34,520 nt of DNA. Origin: an uncultured Opitutia bacterium (GTDB lineage: Bacteria > Verrucomicrobiota > Verrucomicrobiia > Opitutales > Opitutaceae). A program made the translations under genes and the position numbers. Below the pieces are notes generated by a model. The model saw nothing but the letters and a program-made list of their open reading frames with translations, was not told the origin of the DNA and made no database searches. This document shows positions 1 to 11,828 of the stretch, piece by piece. Location: positions 1-34,520 of the forward strand of contig CAIRTK010000004.1 of the NCBI GenBank assembly GCA_903881475.1, in the 5' to 3' direction. Positions within the stretch are counted from its first letter, which is position 1. The number at the start of each line of letters is the position of its first letter.

Positions 1-2164
1 AGGTCGAGGTGCCCCGGCCGATTTCATCGAGAATGATGAGCGAGCGGTGGGTGGCGTTGTTGAGGATGTTCGCAGTCTCGTTCATCTCGACCATGAAGGT
101 GGAGTTGCCCCGGGCAAGATCGTCGCTGGCGCCGACCCGGGAGAAGATGCGATCCACCAGGCCGACCCGGCACGATTTCGCCGGGACCCAGCAGCCGACC
201 TGGGCGAGCAGCGTGATGAGAGCGACCTGCCGGATGTAAGTGGATTTGCCGGCCATGTTTGGGCCGGTGATGAGGGCGAGCTGCGCATCGTCGCAGGCGA
301 GCAAAGTGTCATTGGGCACGAAGGCCTGACTGGTGCCGCGCGCAAGGGCGGCATCGGGGGCCTTGAGCATCTGCTCCACGACCGGATGCCGGCCCTCGCT
401 GATTTCGAGGACCTCGCCCTCGTCGAGCAGGGGCCGGCAGTAGTCCCATTCGCGGGCGAGAACGGCCCAGCCGGCCAGCACATCCAGTTCAGCGACGGCG
501 TCGGCGGTCTGGGCGAGGAGGACGGATTCGTCGAGGATCGCGGCGATGAGCTGGTTGAAGAGTTCGAGCTCGCGGGCGAGGGCGTTTTCCTCAGCGTGGA
601 AAATCTCCTTTTCCTTCAGCTTCAGGGACTCGGTGACGTAGCGCTCGCCGCCGACGGTCGTCTGGCGCCGGATATAGTCGGCCGGCACGAGATGGAGGTT
701 GGCCTTGGTGATCTCGATGTAGTAACCGAAATTATTCGTGAACCGGACCTTCAGGCTGCGGATGCCGGTGCGCTCCTGCTCGGTGCGCTCGAGCTCGGAG
801 AGCCACGTCTTATTGTTTGTCGTGAGCGAACGAAGGCGATCGAGTTCCTCGTCGTGGCCGGAGCGGATGTAGTTGCCGTCGGCAAGATCGTTCGGGAGTT
901 CGTCCGCCAGGGCGCGGGCGAGCAGGTCGCGCAATGCCGGCAGCTCGGCGAGTCGCGGTTGATAGCCGGCCGACAGTTGCCCGCCGAACGCCGCGAGCTC
1001 GGCCCGCATCGCTGGCAGCTGCAGGAGCGTGTCCTTCACGCCGCCGAGTTCCCGGGGATTGCGCAGGCGGTTTTGCAGCCGGCCGAGGATGCGGGGAATA
1101 TCGCGCACCCCGGCCAGCTGTTCGCGCAGGGCGGCGAGCCGGGAAGGCTGGGCCAGCAATTCGCCGATGAGGGCCTGGCGGCGGTTGATCTCGGGCAGGT
1201 CGAGGGTAGGCGAGGCCAACCAGCGCTCGAGCAGGCGCGCGCCCGTCGAGGTCGTGGTGCGGTTAATGGCGCCCAGCAAGGAACCTTCGCGGGCCCCGCG
1301 ACTGGAGGAGAAAATCTCAAGATTGCGCAACGTGGCCGGGTCCAGCAGCAGCGTGCGGGCACTGCGGTACTCCTGCAGGCCGCGCAGGTTCTCGGGCTTG
1401 GCGCAGAGGTTTTCCGTGGCGTAGTACACCAGCGCGCCGGCCGGGCCGAGCGCGGGATGCGAATGGAGCAGACCGAAACCCTGGAGGTTGAGCACACCAA
1501 GCGTGTCCATCACCGTCTTGGCGCCGGTGGCGGTCTCGAAGTGATAGCCGGACAGCCCGGAGCACAGGCGCGACCCACAGAAGGCCTGGAGGGCATGAAT
1601 CGCGGCCTGGTCGTGGGGTGCGGCGGCCCAGCGGGCAAGCTCGCCCTCGATGACCAGCAACTCCGCCGGGTCGAGCGCAGTGAGGACCGGGAGCAGGTTC
1701 GCGATGTTGGGATCGGTCGCGATCTTGAACTCGCCGGTTGAGAGATCGAGCCAGGCGGCATGCAGCCCCTGCTGATCGAGCGCGAGGGCGCAGAGGTAAT
1801 GGTTGCGCGCGGCATCGAGCTGATTGGCGGCGAGGGTGGTGCCCGGGGAAAGGATGCGCGTCAGCTGGCGCTTCACGAGCCGGCCGGGCTGGGCCGTCTC
1901 CGCTTGGTCGCAGATGGCGACCTTCTTGCCGGCGGCGAGGAGCTTCGTGACGTAGGCGTCGCAGGAATGGGCGGGGATGCCCGCCATCGGGTGGTCCTGG
2001 CGTTTGGTCAGGGTCAGGCCGAGGAGCTTCGAGGCGACGACGGCGTCGTCGAAAAACATTTCGAAGAAATCCCCGAGGCGGAAGAGCAGGAGGGTGTCGC
2101 GGGGCAGGCCGCGTTTGACCTCGAAATACTGCTGCATCATCGGGGTGAGTTTCTCGGCCGGCAT
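1..2164 (-). CDS. mutS: DNA mismatch repair protein MutS (C-terminus cut by window edge)
   Basis: MutS binds mismatched or looped DNA and, as an ATPase, starts mismatch repair with MutL. About 721 residues are visible from the ATG at 2164, out of roughly 850-880 usual for the family. Near the N-terminus the mismatch-reading Phe-X-Glu motif is F33-F34-E35 within GDFFEMFFDDA. The Walker A motif GPNMAGKST lies at residues 634-642, and the Walker B segment ILDEIGRGTSTS is reached just before the edge. The frame is continuous between these motifs, so I see no break. No Shine-Dalgarno sequence precedes the start. The gene diverges from the hydrolase at 2260, with a short shared upstream region. The family is certain; only the exact start and the missing C-terminus are open. 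Confidence 0.96.
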   Translation of the reverse strand, partial: MPAEKLTPMMQQYFEVKRGLPRDTLLLFRLGDFFEMFFDDAVVASKLLGLTLTKRQDHPMAGIPAHSCDAYVTKLLAAGKKVAICDQAETAQPGRLVKRQLTRILSPGTTLAANQLDAARNHYLCALALDQQGLHAAWLDLSTGEFKIATDPNIANLLPVLTALDPAELLVIEGELARWAAAPHDQAAIHALQAFCGSRLCSGLSGYHFETATGAKTVMDTLGVLNLQGFGLLHSHPALGPAGALVYYATENLCAKPENLRGLQEYRSARTLLLDPATLRNLEIFSSSRGAREGSLLGAINRTTTSTGARLLERWLASPTLDLPEINRRQALIGELLAQPSRLAALREQLAGVRDIPRILGRLQNRLRNPRELGGVKDTLLQLPAMRAELAAFGGQLSAGYQPRLAELPALRDLLARALADELPNDLADGNYIRSGHDEELDRLRSLTTNNKTWLSELERTEQERTGIRSLKVRFTNNFGYYIEITKANLHLVPADYIRRQTTVGGERYVTESLKLKEKEIFHAEENALARELELFNQLIAAILDESVLLAQTADAVAELDVLAGWAVLAREWDYCRPLLDEGEVLEISEGRHPVVEQMLKAPDAALARGTSQAFVPNDTLLACDDAQLALITGPNMAGKSTYIRQVALITLLAQVGCWVPAKSCRVGLVDRIFSRVGASDDLARGNSTFMVEMNETANILNNATHRSLIILDEIGRGTST

Positions 2165-2259
2165 GAAGAACGCTGAGGAAACCACGAAACGGGCGAAGCA
2201 CACGAAAATTTTTCAGAACCTTGCTTGCAGTAAGTTATCCGGTGTTTCGTGTGAGCGTG

Positions 2260-6172
<3,913 letters not shown>

Positions 6173-6180
6173 CGCGGGGC

Positions 6181-6396
6181 TCAATTGGCTTTCTCGCTGA
6201 CGTCGACCTGCTTCAGCAGGTTATAGAACGCCTGGTAGCGGTGGTTGCGAGCATTCGGCTGCAGGCGGGCGTAATCCTTGGCCTGCGCTTGCAATTCCGC
6301 GAGTGAGGCGGAATTTAGGAAGTCCTCATCCCCCGCATGGAGCGCCGGGCAGAGAGACAACGACGCGAGCAGGGCGGCGAGCAGGACACGCCGCAT
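6181..6396 (-). CDS. small exported protein of unknown function
   Basis: The 71-residue product starts MRRVLLAALLASLS and has a clean signal peptide ending near ALHAGDEDF. The mature part is about 48 residues, charged and probably helical (NSASLAELQAQAKDYARL). I do not recognise a family. An in-frame ATG at 6438 would add 14 residues before the signal peptide and overlap the upstream gene, so 6396 is the better start. It is the last gene of a minus-strand run behind the polymerase delta' gene, 26 bases away, and converges on the beta-galactosidase with 8 bases between the stops. It may be periplasmic or a very small lipid-free envelope protein; no function can be assigned. Confidence 0.65.
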   Translation of the reverse strand: MRRVLLAALLASLSLCPALHAGDEDFLNSASLAELQAQAKDYARLQPNARNHRYQAFYNLLKQVDVSEKAN

Positions 6397-6422
6397 AGGT
6401 GGGGAGAAGGAGGGACGCCGGA

Positions 6423-7379
6423 TTATCGCTGGGTCCATAGCCGGAGCGAGCCGAGCAGGAAGTCCTCGAGCGCGGCGGATTCGTTGAGGTTCAGCCGGAG
6501 CAGGCCGACGTCGTGCTCGAGTCTTTCGATCGCGGCCGGGTACGCCCGGCGCATGCGTTCGTCGCCGGCGGCGAGCCGGGGCAGGGCAAACGTGCGCGTG
6601 GCGGCCTCGATCTCGGCAAACAGCCGGGCGCGGAGACCGTTCGCGATGCCCGTTTCGATGGCGACCTGTTCGTCATCGGCGAGATCGGGCGGGAGTTTTT
6701 CCTTCTGCTGTTTCCAGACTTCCGTGGTGGCGAAATCCAGCACGGCGCTGAAGCGGGCGACCAGGCCGTAGAGCGTGAAGACCTGGTCGGCGATGGCGGC
6801 CTTGCCGCTGACGCCCTCGGTCAACCGGGCGAGCCAGCTGCGGTAGTCCTCGAGCCAAGCCGTCCAGCCATCCGCCACCGTGGCGGCGGCGGCCGACGGA
6901 AAGCGGAAGTGCAGCACGCGGCTGCGGATGGTCGGCAGGAGGGCGTAGGGCCGCGTCGTCAGCAGCAGCAGGGTGGTGTTGGCCGGCGGCTCCTCGAGGG
7001 TCTTGAGGAAGACATTCGCCGCGGCTGTATTCATCCGGTCGACCTCGTGGAGGATCGCGACCTTGCGCGGGGCTACGGCCGGCGAGACCTGGACCTTGCC
7101 GATCAGCTCGCGCGTGGCGTCGGCGGAGATCTGCCGCATCTTGCCCGCGGGCCGGAGCATGAAGCAGTCGGGATGCTGGTCCGGGGCAAAGGATGCGCTG
7201 GCCGATGGGACGTTAAGCAGGCGGTCCGCGATCGCGAGGGCGACCGCGGCCAGGGTGTCATGATCGTCGCCATGGAGCAGCAGGCTGTGGGACAGGCGCT
7301 GGCGCGCGATGGCCTGCTCGATGACCGCCACCACGGGACTGCCGGCGAGGGCTGCGGGCCACGGGATGGCGGTAGTCAT
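6423..7379 (-). CDS. holB: DNA polymerase III subunit delta' (clamp loader)
   Basis: Delta' is the stator of the clamp loader, which opens the beta sliding clamp and places it on primed DNA. The 318-residue product starts MTTAIPWPAALAG and has the AAA+ fold of this family. It carries VAILHEVDRMNTAAANVFLKTLEEPP at the usual Walker B/sensor position, followed by LLTTRPYALLPTIRSR with the SRC-like motif reading SRV. The P-loop is degenerate (LLLHGDDHDT, no GKT), as is common in delta' subunits, which do not hydrolyse ATP; no Cys-rich zinc module is apparent. The ATG at 7379 is chosen over an upstream codon because homologues begin close to the PWxxLxG segment. It follows tmk by 63 bases, a classic tmk-holB pairing. 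Confidence 0.9.
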   Translation of the reverse strand: MTTAIPWPAALAGSPVVAVIEQAIARQRLSHSLLLHGDDHDTLAAVALAIADRLLNVPSASASFAPDQHPDCFMLRPAGKMRQISADATRELIGKVQVSPAVAPRKVAILHEVDRMNTAAANVFLKTLEEPPANTTLLLLTTRPYALLPTIRSRVLHFRFPSAAAATVADGWTAWLEDYRSWLARLTEGVSGKAAIADQVFTLYGLVARFSAVLDFATTEVWKQQKEKLPPDLADDEQVAIETGIANGLRARLFAEIEAATRTFALPRLAAGDERMRRAYPAAIERLEHDVGLLRLNLNESAALEDFLLGSLRLWTQR

Positions 7380-7442
7380 GGTGCAGGGGATCGGGCGGCC
7401 GGTTCGGGCCAAGCCCGCGAGGGGCCGGCAGCCGCGGCCAGA

Positions 7443-8090
7443 TCAGCCGAGGCGCTCCTTCACGGTCGCCCAGATTTTCTTCTCCAGCGCGTCCTCGCCC
7501 AGCGTGCCGTCAAACACGGCAAACCGGTCGGGCAGGCCCCGGGCGAGCAGCAGGTAGCCCTCGCGGATCTTTTTGTAGAAATCGATGTTCTCACGCTCCA
7601 TGCGATCGGGCAGGTCGGAGGCGCGCTGGCGGATGCGGGCGAGGCTGACCTCGGTCGGCACGTCGATCACGATCGTGAGGTCGGGCATGACATTGCCGAC
7701 GGCGAAGCGGTTGACCTGCGCGACGGGATCGGCGGCAAGGTTGCGGCCGATGCCCTGGTATACGGTGGAGGAGTCGAGGTACCGGTCGGTGAGCACGACG
7801 GCGCCGCGGGTGAGGGCGGGGGCGATGACCTCGCGCACCACCTGCGCCCGGGCGGCGGTGAAGAGCAGGAGTTCCGTCTCGGCGCACATCTCGTCGCCCT
7901 TGGAATTATGCACGATGATGTTGCGGATCTGCTCGCCGATCTCCGTGCCGCCCGGTTCGCGGGTGGAGACGACCTCGCGGCCGGTCTTCTGCAGGTGCGC
8001 GGCGAGGCGGGAAAGCTGGGTGGACTTGCCGCTGCCCTCGGAGCCTTCGAAGGAGATGAGCCGGCCGGTGGTCTTTGATTTCAGGGGCAT
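7443..8090 (-). CDS. tmk: thymidylate kinase
   Basis: This enzyme phosphorylates dTMP to dTDP for DNA synthesis. The 215-residue product has the P-loop GSEGSGKST at residues 16-24, the substrate-binding REPGGT segment, the LTDRYLDSS motif, and a lid region around RQRASDLPDRME. Length and motif order are normal for bacterial Tmk. It lies between the PfkB-type kinase (18 bases upstream) and holB downstream on the same strand, so all three are probably one transcription unit serving nucleotide supply and replication. No Shine-Dalgarno sequence is seen before the ATG. Confidence 0.96.
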   Translation of the reverse strand: MPLKSKTTGRLISFEGSEGSGKSTQLSRLAAHLQKTGREVVSTREPGGTEIGEQIRNIIVHNSKGDEMCAETELLLFTAARAQVVREVIAPALTRGAVVLTDRYLDSSTVYQGIGRNLAADPVAQVNRFAVGNVMPDLTIVIDVPTEVSLARIRQRASDLPDRMERENIDFYKKIREGYLLLARGLPDRFAVFDGTLGEDALEKKIWATVKERLG

Positions 8091-8108
8091 GGGTGGAAGC
8101 GTGGGGGA

Positions 8109-9221
8109 TTATTTCCAGTTCGCGAGGAAGGTTTCGAGATCGCCGAGGGAGGGGCTGCGGGCGGTCCGCACATAATGGCCGCTGGTGCAGACCCCCAAGC
8201 CGAGCGCGGCCTCGGGTGAGCAGCCCATCAGCTGGGCGGCAGCGAAGCCGGCGTTGAAATGGTCGCCGGCGCCCGTGGTGATCAGCGGCTGGGCGAAGTA
8301 GGGGCCGGGGACCCAGAAGGTGGCCTCGCGCGTCGCGCAGGCGGCGGATTCCTTGGGGTGGACGACGACAGTGGTAAGATCGAGGCGGGTCCGGATTTTC
8401 TCGGCCATCGCCCGCAGGCCGCTCTCCGTCTCGGTTTCCGTCCCAAAGCCCAGGGTGGTGAAGACCTGCTGGGCTTCCTTCAGGTTGAGCCCGAGGGTGA
8501 CGCGGCCGAACTGTTCGAACTGGGCGATCGTCTCGAGGGCGTAGACCAGGTCGGCCTGCGAGCGCTTCTCGGGATCGGCCAGGTCAAAGAAGAATCCGCG
8601 GCCCGGGCGGACCGGCACCCGGGGGAGGACGCGGGTGACGAGGTCGGTGAAGATCGCGGTCATGTTCGGGATCATGGTCCAGTTCACCAGGCCGACCAAG
8701 TCCGCCGCACCGAGGGCGGCAATCAGGGCACCGTCGCCCATGACCGAGCTGATGCGTTCCGGCGTGATCTCGTCGAGGCTGCGCATCATGCCGAGCATCA
8801 GCTTGCCGTCGGTGAACTCGACCGCGGTCGTCGCCGCGGGATCGCAAAGGGAGATCACGGTGGCGCGGCGGGCGAATTCGGCGAAGGCCGGGTGGATCGA
8901 GGCCCGGCCGAGGGCACCGACATATGTCACCGGCGCGCCATGGGCGAGCAGCGCGCTGGCCATGATGGGGCCGTTGCCGCCCAGCTTGTCCATGCGCGGG
9001 TAAAACTCGATGTTGGTGCTTTTGCCGGCCGCGCCGAGGATGCGCTGGCCAAACTCCGTGATGGTGCTGATCGGCGTGAAGTTCTCGCCCTGGCCGGCCC
9101 GGAGCGCGACCGGCGCTACGATGGTGTCGACGAAGCCGTCGAAGCCCAGCAGGGCCGGTTTGGAGGCGAGTACGCCGCGGCGGTCGCGGAGTTCCTGCAG
9201 CGTGCGCGTTTTGAAATTCAT
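8109..9221 (-). CDS. PfkB-family carbohydrate kinase
   Basis: The 370-residue product belongs to the ribokinase/PfkB sugar kinase family. The N-terminal GFDGFVDTIV starts the fold, KLGGNGPIMASALLAHG corresponds to the substrate-binding PfkB signature 1 region, and TTGAGDHFNAGFAAAQLMG is signature 2 with the catalytic base D320. Its sugar substrate cannot be read from the sequence. The ATG at 9221 (MNFKTRTLQEL) is chosen because the frame upstream runs into the divergent ExbB gene and has no recognisable homology. It probably leads the tmk-holB unit and lies back to back with exbB, leaving about 110 bases for two promoters. Confidence 0.88.
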   Translation of the reverse strand: MNFKTRTLQELRDRRGVLASKPALLGFDGFVDTIVAPVALRAGQGENFTPISTITEFGQRILGAAGKSTNIEFYPRMDKLGGNGPIMASALLAHGAPVTYVGALGRASIHPAFAEFARRATVISLCDPAATTAVEFTDGKLMLGMMRSLDEITPERISSVMGDGALIAALGAADLVGLVNWTMIPNMTAIFTDLVTRVLPRVPVRPGRGFFFDLADPEKRSQADLVYALETIAQFEQFGRVTLGLNLKEAQQVFTTLGFGTETETESGLRAMAEKIRTRLDLTTVVVHPKESAACATREATFWVPGPYFAQPLITTGAGDHFNAGFAAAQLMGCSPEAALGLGVCTSGHYVRTARSPSLGDLETFLANWK

Positions 9222-9333
9222 GGGGCGGGGAAGCAGCGAAAAATCCCCGGCGTCCGCCCGCAAACAGAATCGCGCGCGATCGGCGGGAATTTCCGTTGAA
9301 CGCGTCCGCCAAACCCTCCAACTCTTTGGCGCG

Positions 9334-10035
9334 ATGCCCGACACCGTCCTTTTTTCACCCGTCCTCGCGACGACCAACCTCATCGATGTTTTCCTCAAGT
9401 GCGACGTTGTCGGCCAGATCATCACCAGCGGCCTGGCGGTCTTCAGCATCATCGCCTGGTCGATCATGATCGGGAAGCACTTTGAGTTGAAGCGGCTCCG
9501 CCAGCTGAACCAGGCCTTCGAGTCGCACCTCAACGACCAGAAGACGCTGCTCAGCCTGCCGGAGTCGTTCCGCAACAAGCGCGCGATTCCCTACGCGGAC
9601 CTCTTTACCGACGCGATCGAGGCCTACTGGCGCGCCGCCGCCATCTCCAAGGAAAAGGGCGACACCACGCCGCGCGCCCGCCTCGAGCACGCGGAGAACG
9701 CGCTGCAACGGGCGCTGTCCCGCCAGACGCTGCGGTACGAATCGAGCATGATCTTCCTCGCCACGATCGTCACCGGCGCGCCGTTCCTCGGCATGCTGGG
9801 CACGGTCTGGGGCGTCATGGAGGCCTTCAGCGCGGTCGCGGTGCAGGAGTCGGCCAGCATCAAGACGCTCGCGCCCGGCGTGTCGGCCGCGCTGCTTACC
9901 ACGATCGCGGGCCTGGTGGTCGCCATCCCCTCGGTGTTCGGCTACAATTTCCTCCTCGGCAACACCAAGCAGCTCATCACCGAGCTGGAAAATTTCGCCA
10001 GCGCGCTGGCCGACCGGCTGGAGCTCGAGAGCTGA
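9334..10035 (+). CDS. exbB: ExbB/TolQ-type proton channel subunit
   Basis: Proteins of the MotA/TolQ/ExbB family form an inner-membrane proton channel that energises TonB or TolA. The 233-residue product shows the three-helix topology: segment one at about residues 25-46 (GQIITSGLAVFSIIAW), segment two around 135-165 containing TGAPFLGMLGTVWGVMEAF, and segment three around 180-210 with AALLTTIAGLVVAIPSVFGY. The conserved GxLGTVxG and TTxxGLxxAIP signatures are intact. It begins a tight plus-strand set with ExbD (18 bases downstream) and a TonB-like protein. That context suggests outer-membrane transport or Tol-type envelope upkeep; no receptor is next to it, so ExbB and TolQ roles cannot be separated. 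Confidence 0.92.
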   Translation: MPDTVLFSPVLATTNLIDVFLKCDVVGQIITSGLAVFSIIAWSIMIGKHFELKRLRQLNQAFESHLNDQKTLLSLPESFRNKRAIPYADLFTDAIEAYWRAAAISKEKGDTTPRARLEHAENALQRALSRQTLRYESSMIFLATIVTGAPFLGMLGTVWGVMEAFSAVAVQESASIKTLAPGVSAALLTTIAGLVVAIPSVFGYNFLLGNTKQLITELENFASALADRLELES

Positions 10036-10053
10036 GCCCCGGAGTCCTCCGCC

Positions 10054-10485
10054 ATGGCCCGCACCTTCCGCCGCAAGCATGCGCAGCATCCGATCTCGGA
10101 GCTGAATGTCACCAATCTCATCGACCTGGGGTTCACGCTCCTGATCATCTTCATGATCACGACGTCCGCCAAGCAGGAGCAGAGCATTCCGGTCAACCTG
10201 CCAAGCGAGTCGCGCAGTCCGCAGGTGAAACCCGACAAGGACGCCCGCTACGTGGCGATCGCGATCGACGCGCGCGGCAATTACTACCTGGAGAACCGCC
10301 CGGTGCCGGTGTCGTTCAGCGAACTCAGGGTCCGGCTCCACGAATATGCCACGTCCTCCAAGGTCCCGATCATCCGGATCCAGGGCGACGCCAAGCTGCC
10401 CTATGAAAAGGTCGTGCAGCTCATGGACGAGCTGAAGAAGAACAACCTGCTGAAGTTCACCCTGGACACGCAGACGCCGAATTAA
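10054..10485 (+). CDS. exbD: ExbD/TolR-type biopolymer transport protein
   Basis: ExbD/TolR partners ExbB/TolQ in the proton-driven motor. The 143-residue product has a short basic cytoplasmic start (RTFRRKHAQHP), one transmembrane helix at about residues 22-38 (LIDLGFTLLIIFMITTS) with the essential membrane Asp at D24, and a periplasmic domain. The segment VPIIRIQGDAKLPYEKVVQLMDELKKNNL is the usual C-terminal ExbD fold. Length is typical. A GGAG lies 11 bases before the ATG, a weak ribosome-binding candidate. It sits between exbB and the TonB-like gene. Confidence 0.93.
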   Translation: MARTFRRKHAQHPISELNVTNLIDLGFTLLIIFMITTSAKQEQSIPVNLPSESRSPQVKPDKDARYVAIAIDARGNYYLENRPVPVSFSELRVRLHEYATSSKVPIIRIQGDAKLPYEKVVQLMDELKKNNLLKFTLDTQTPN

Positions 10486-10547
10486 GCCGCGATGAGCCTG
10501 CGCCCAGCCTAAGGTTTTTTCCGCCCGCCCGTAGTTGCCGTGAAGCC

Positions 10548-11453
10548 ATGACCGCCCGTTCACCCAGCGCCCTGCTTTTGTCGGCGACGCTTCACGCGCT
10601 GCTGGTGGGCGTGATCCTGCTTTTTACCTACGCATGGGAGACGCAGGTCAAGGATCCGCCCAAGGTCTTCGAATTGGTGGCCGGGGCGGGCGACGATTAT
10701 ACCGCCACCCAGGCGCCGGCGCTCGGGGTTGAGGGCGGGGTCAAGCTGACGCTTCCGGAGCCGCCGGCCCCGGTGCTCACCCCGCCCGCGACGGCGGTTT
10801 CGCCGCCCGCGGAGACCGCGCCCGAGCCCCAGGTGACCCAGGCCCCGGTCGAGAAGCCCGTGGCGGTGACCAAGGCGCCGCCAAAACCCAGCGACAACAC
10901 GGCCCCGAATTTTTCCCGGCAGATCAAGCGGAAGATCATCAAGGCGGTGTCGAAGGCCAACCTGGAGATCAAGAAGGAGCGCGAGGCGGAGCAAAAGCGC
11001 CTGACCAAGGAGGAATTTGACCGGCAGAACAAGGCGGCGCGCGCGGCGGCAGCCGGCGGCAACCCGAAAGTGACGCACATCGATACCGAGGGCATTGCCG
11101 GCGGCGTGGTGGGCGGGTCCGCCTCCAGCAAGAGTGGGGCGGGGGGCAAGGCCCTGACGCGCGAGGAAGGCGAGCTGATGGACGCCTATTTCGCCCTGGT
11201 GAAGCGACATATGCAGGAGAACCTGGACAAGCCACCGGGCCTGAGCGATTCGCTGACCGCCGTGGCACAATTTCGCCTGGGAGCGGATGGCTCGGTCTCC
11301 AACGCCCAGATCACGAGCTCATCGGGGAGTGCGGAATTCGACCGGGCGGTGCTGGACGCGATCAGCCGCTTCCGGTCCATCGGGGCCCGGCCGGACCACA
11401 AGGGCGAGACCGTCAACCTGACCTTCCGGATGAAGGAGGAGGACGGAGGTTAA
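10548..11453 (+). CDS. TonB-like energy transducer with C-terminal TonB/TolA domain
   Basis: The 301-residue product has a short cytoplasmic start, one membrane anchor at about residues 8-27 (LLLSATLHALLVGVILLFTY), a Pro/Ala/Val-rich linker to about residue 115, and a basic helical stretch (KRKIIKAVSKANLEIKKE). The C-terminal domain, about residues 205-301, has the TonB/TolA repeat form (GSVSNAQITSSSGSAEFDRAVLDAI). Such proteins carry the energy made by ExbB/ExbD across the periplasm to outer-membrane receptors. The Lys/Glu/Ala-rich middle also recalls TolA, so TolA is an alternative, though no TolB or Pal gene is adjacent. It follows exbD by 62 bases. Confidence 0.85.
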   Translation: MTARSPSALLLSATLHALLVGVILLFTYAWETQVKDPPKVFELVAGAGDDYTATQAPALGVEGGVKLTLPEPPAPVLTPPATAVSPPAETAPEPQVTQAPVEKPVAVTKAPPKPSDNTAPNFSRQIKRKIIKAVSKANLEIKKEREAEQKRLTKEEFDRQNKAARAAAAGGNPKVTHIDTEGIAGGVVGGSASSKSGAGGKALTREEGELMDAYFALVKRHMQENLDKPPGLSDSLTAVAQFRLGADGSVSNAQITSSSGSAEFDRAVLDAISRFRSIGARPDHKGETVNLTFRMKEEDGG

Positions 11454-11512
11454 AAAGTCCTTGCCTTCGCGCGGGGAACTTTGATTTTCCACACCTCCCG
11501 TAGTTGGGAAAC

Positions 11513-11588
11513 GGGCTCTTAGCTCAGTTGGTAGAGCGCCTCAATGGCATTGAGGAGGTCAGCGGTTCGAACCCGCTAGGGTCCACCA
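11513..11588 (+). tRNA. tRNA-Ala (anticodon GGC)
   Basis: A complete 76-base cloverleaf is present. The acceptor stem GGGCTCT pairs with AGGGTCC, with two G-U pairs. The D arm is GCTC/GAGC around AGTTGGTA. The anticodon stem CCTCA/TGAGG holds the loop ATGGCAT with anticodon GGC (Ala). The T arm AGCGG/CCGCT holds the TTCGAAC loop. The 3' CCA is encoded. A strong terminator begins 5 bases after its end. Confidence 0.97.
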
Positions 11589-11593
11589 AATTT

Positions 11594-11622
11594 CAGGCCG
11601 CCGGCAACGGCGGCCTGTTTCG
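11594..11622 (+). terminator. intrinsic terminator after tRNA-Ala
   Basis: A perfect 10-bp stem (CAGGCCGCCG / CGGCGGCCTG) with a GCAA tetraloop is followed by TTTCGTT. It ends the tRNA transcript. The T tract is interrupted but the stem is very stable. From here to the next start at 11829 I see no further gene. Confidence 0.75.
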
Positions 11623-11828
11623 TTCAGGGGCGACGTCCATGAACCGCGCCCGGTACTTGCAGCAGGCCCGCGCCAGTTTCATTTCCCAACGGGACGGGTC
11701 CGGAGGGGGCCCGCCTTGACCCGCCGTCACAAGCGCGATAACGAAGACCGACTGAATTTCATTCTTCCTCTCCTCCGCAGGCGGCCCGGCGTCTGGGCAA
11801 CCAGGGTTCCGCGCGCACTCCCCGCCAA

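Noticed and set aside
47-1741. Long plus-strand open frame opposite mutS
   Set aside because: It is antisense to a fully motif-supported MutS and is a by-product of high GC content.
11504-11719. Small plus-strand open frame over the tRNA
   Set aside because: It covers the tRNA-Ala gene and its terminator, so coding is very unlikely.
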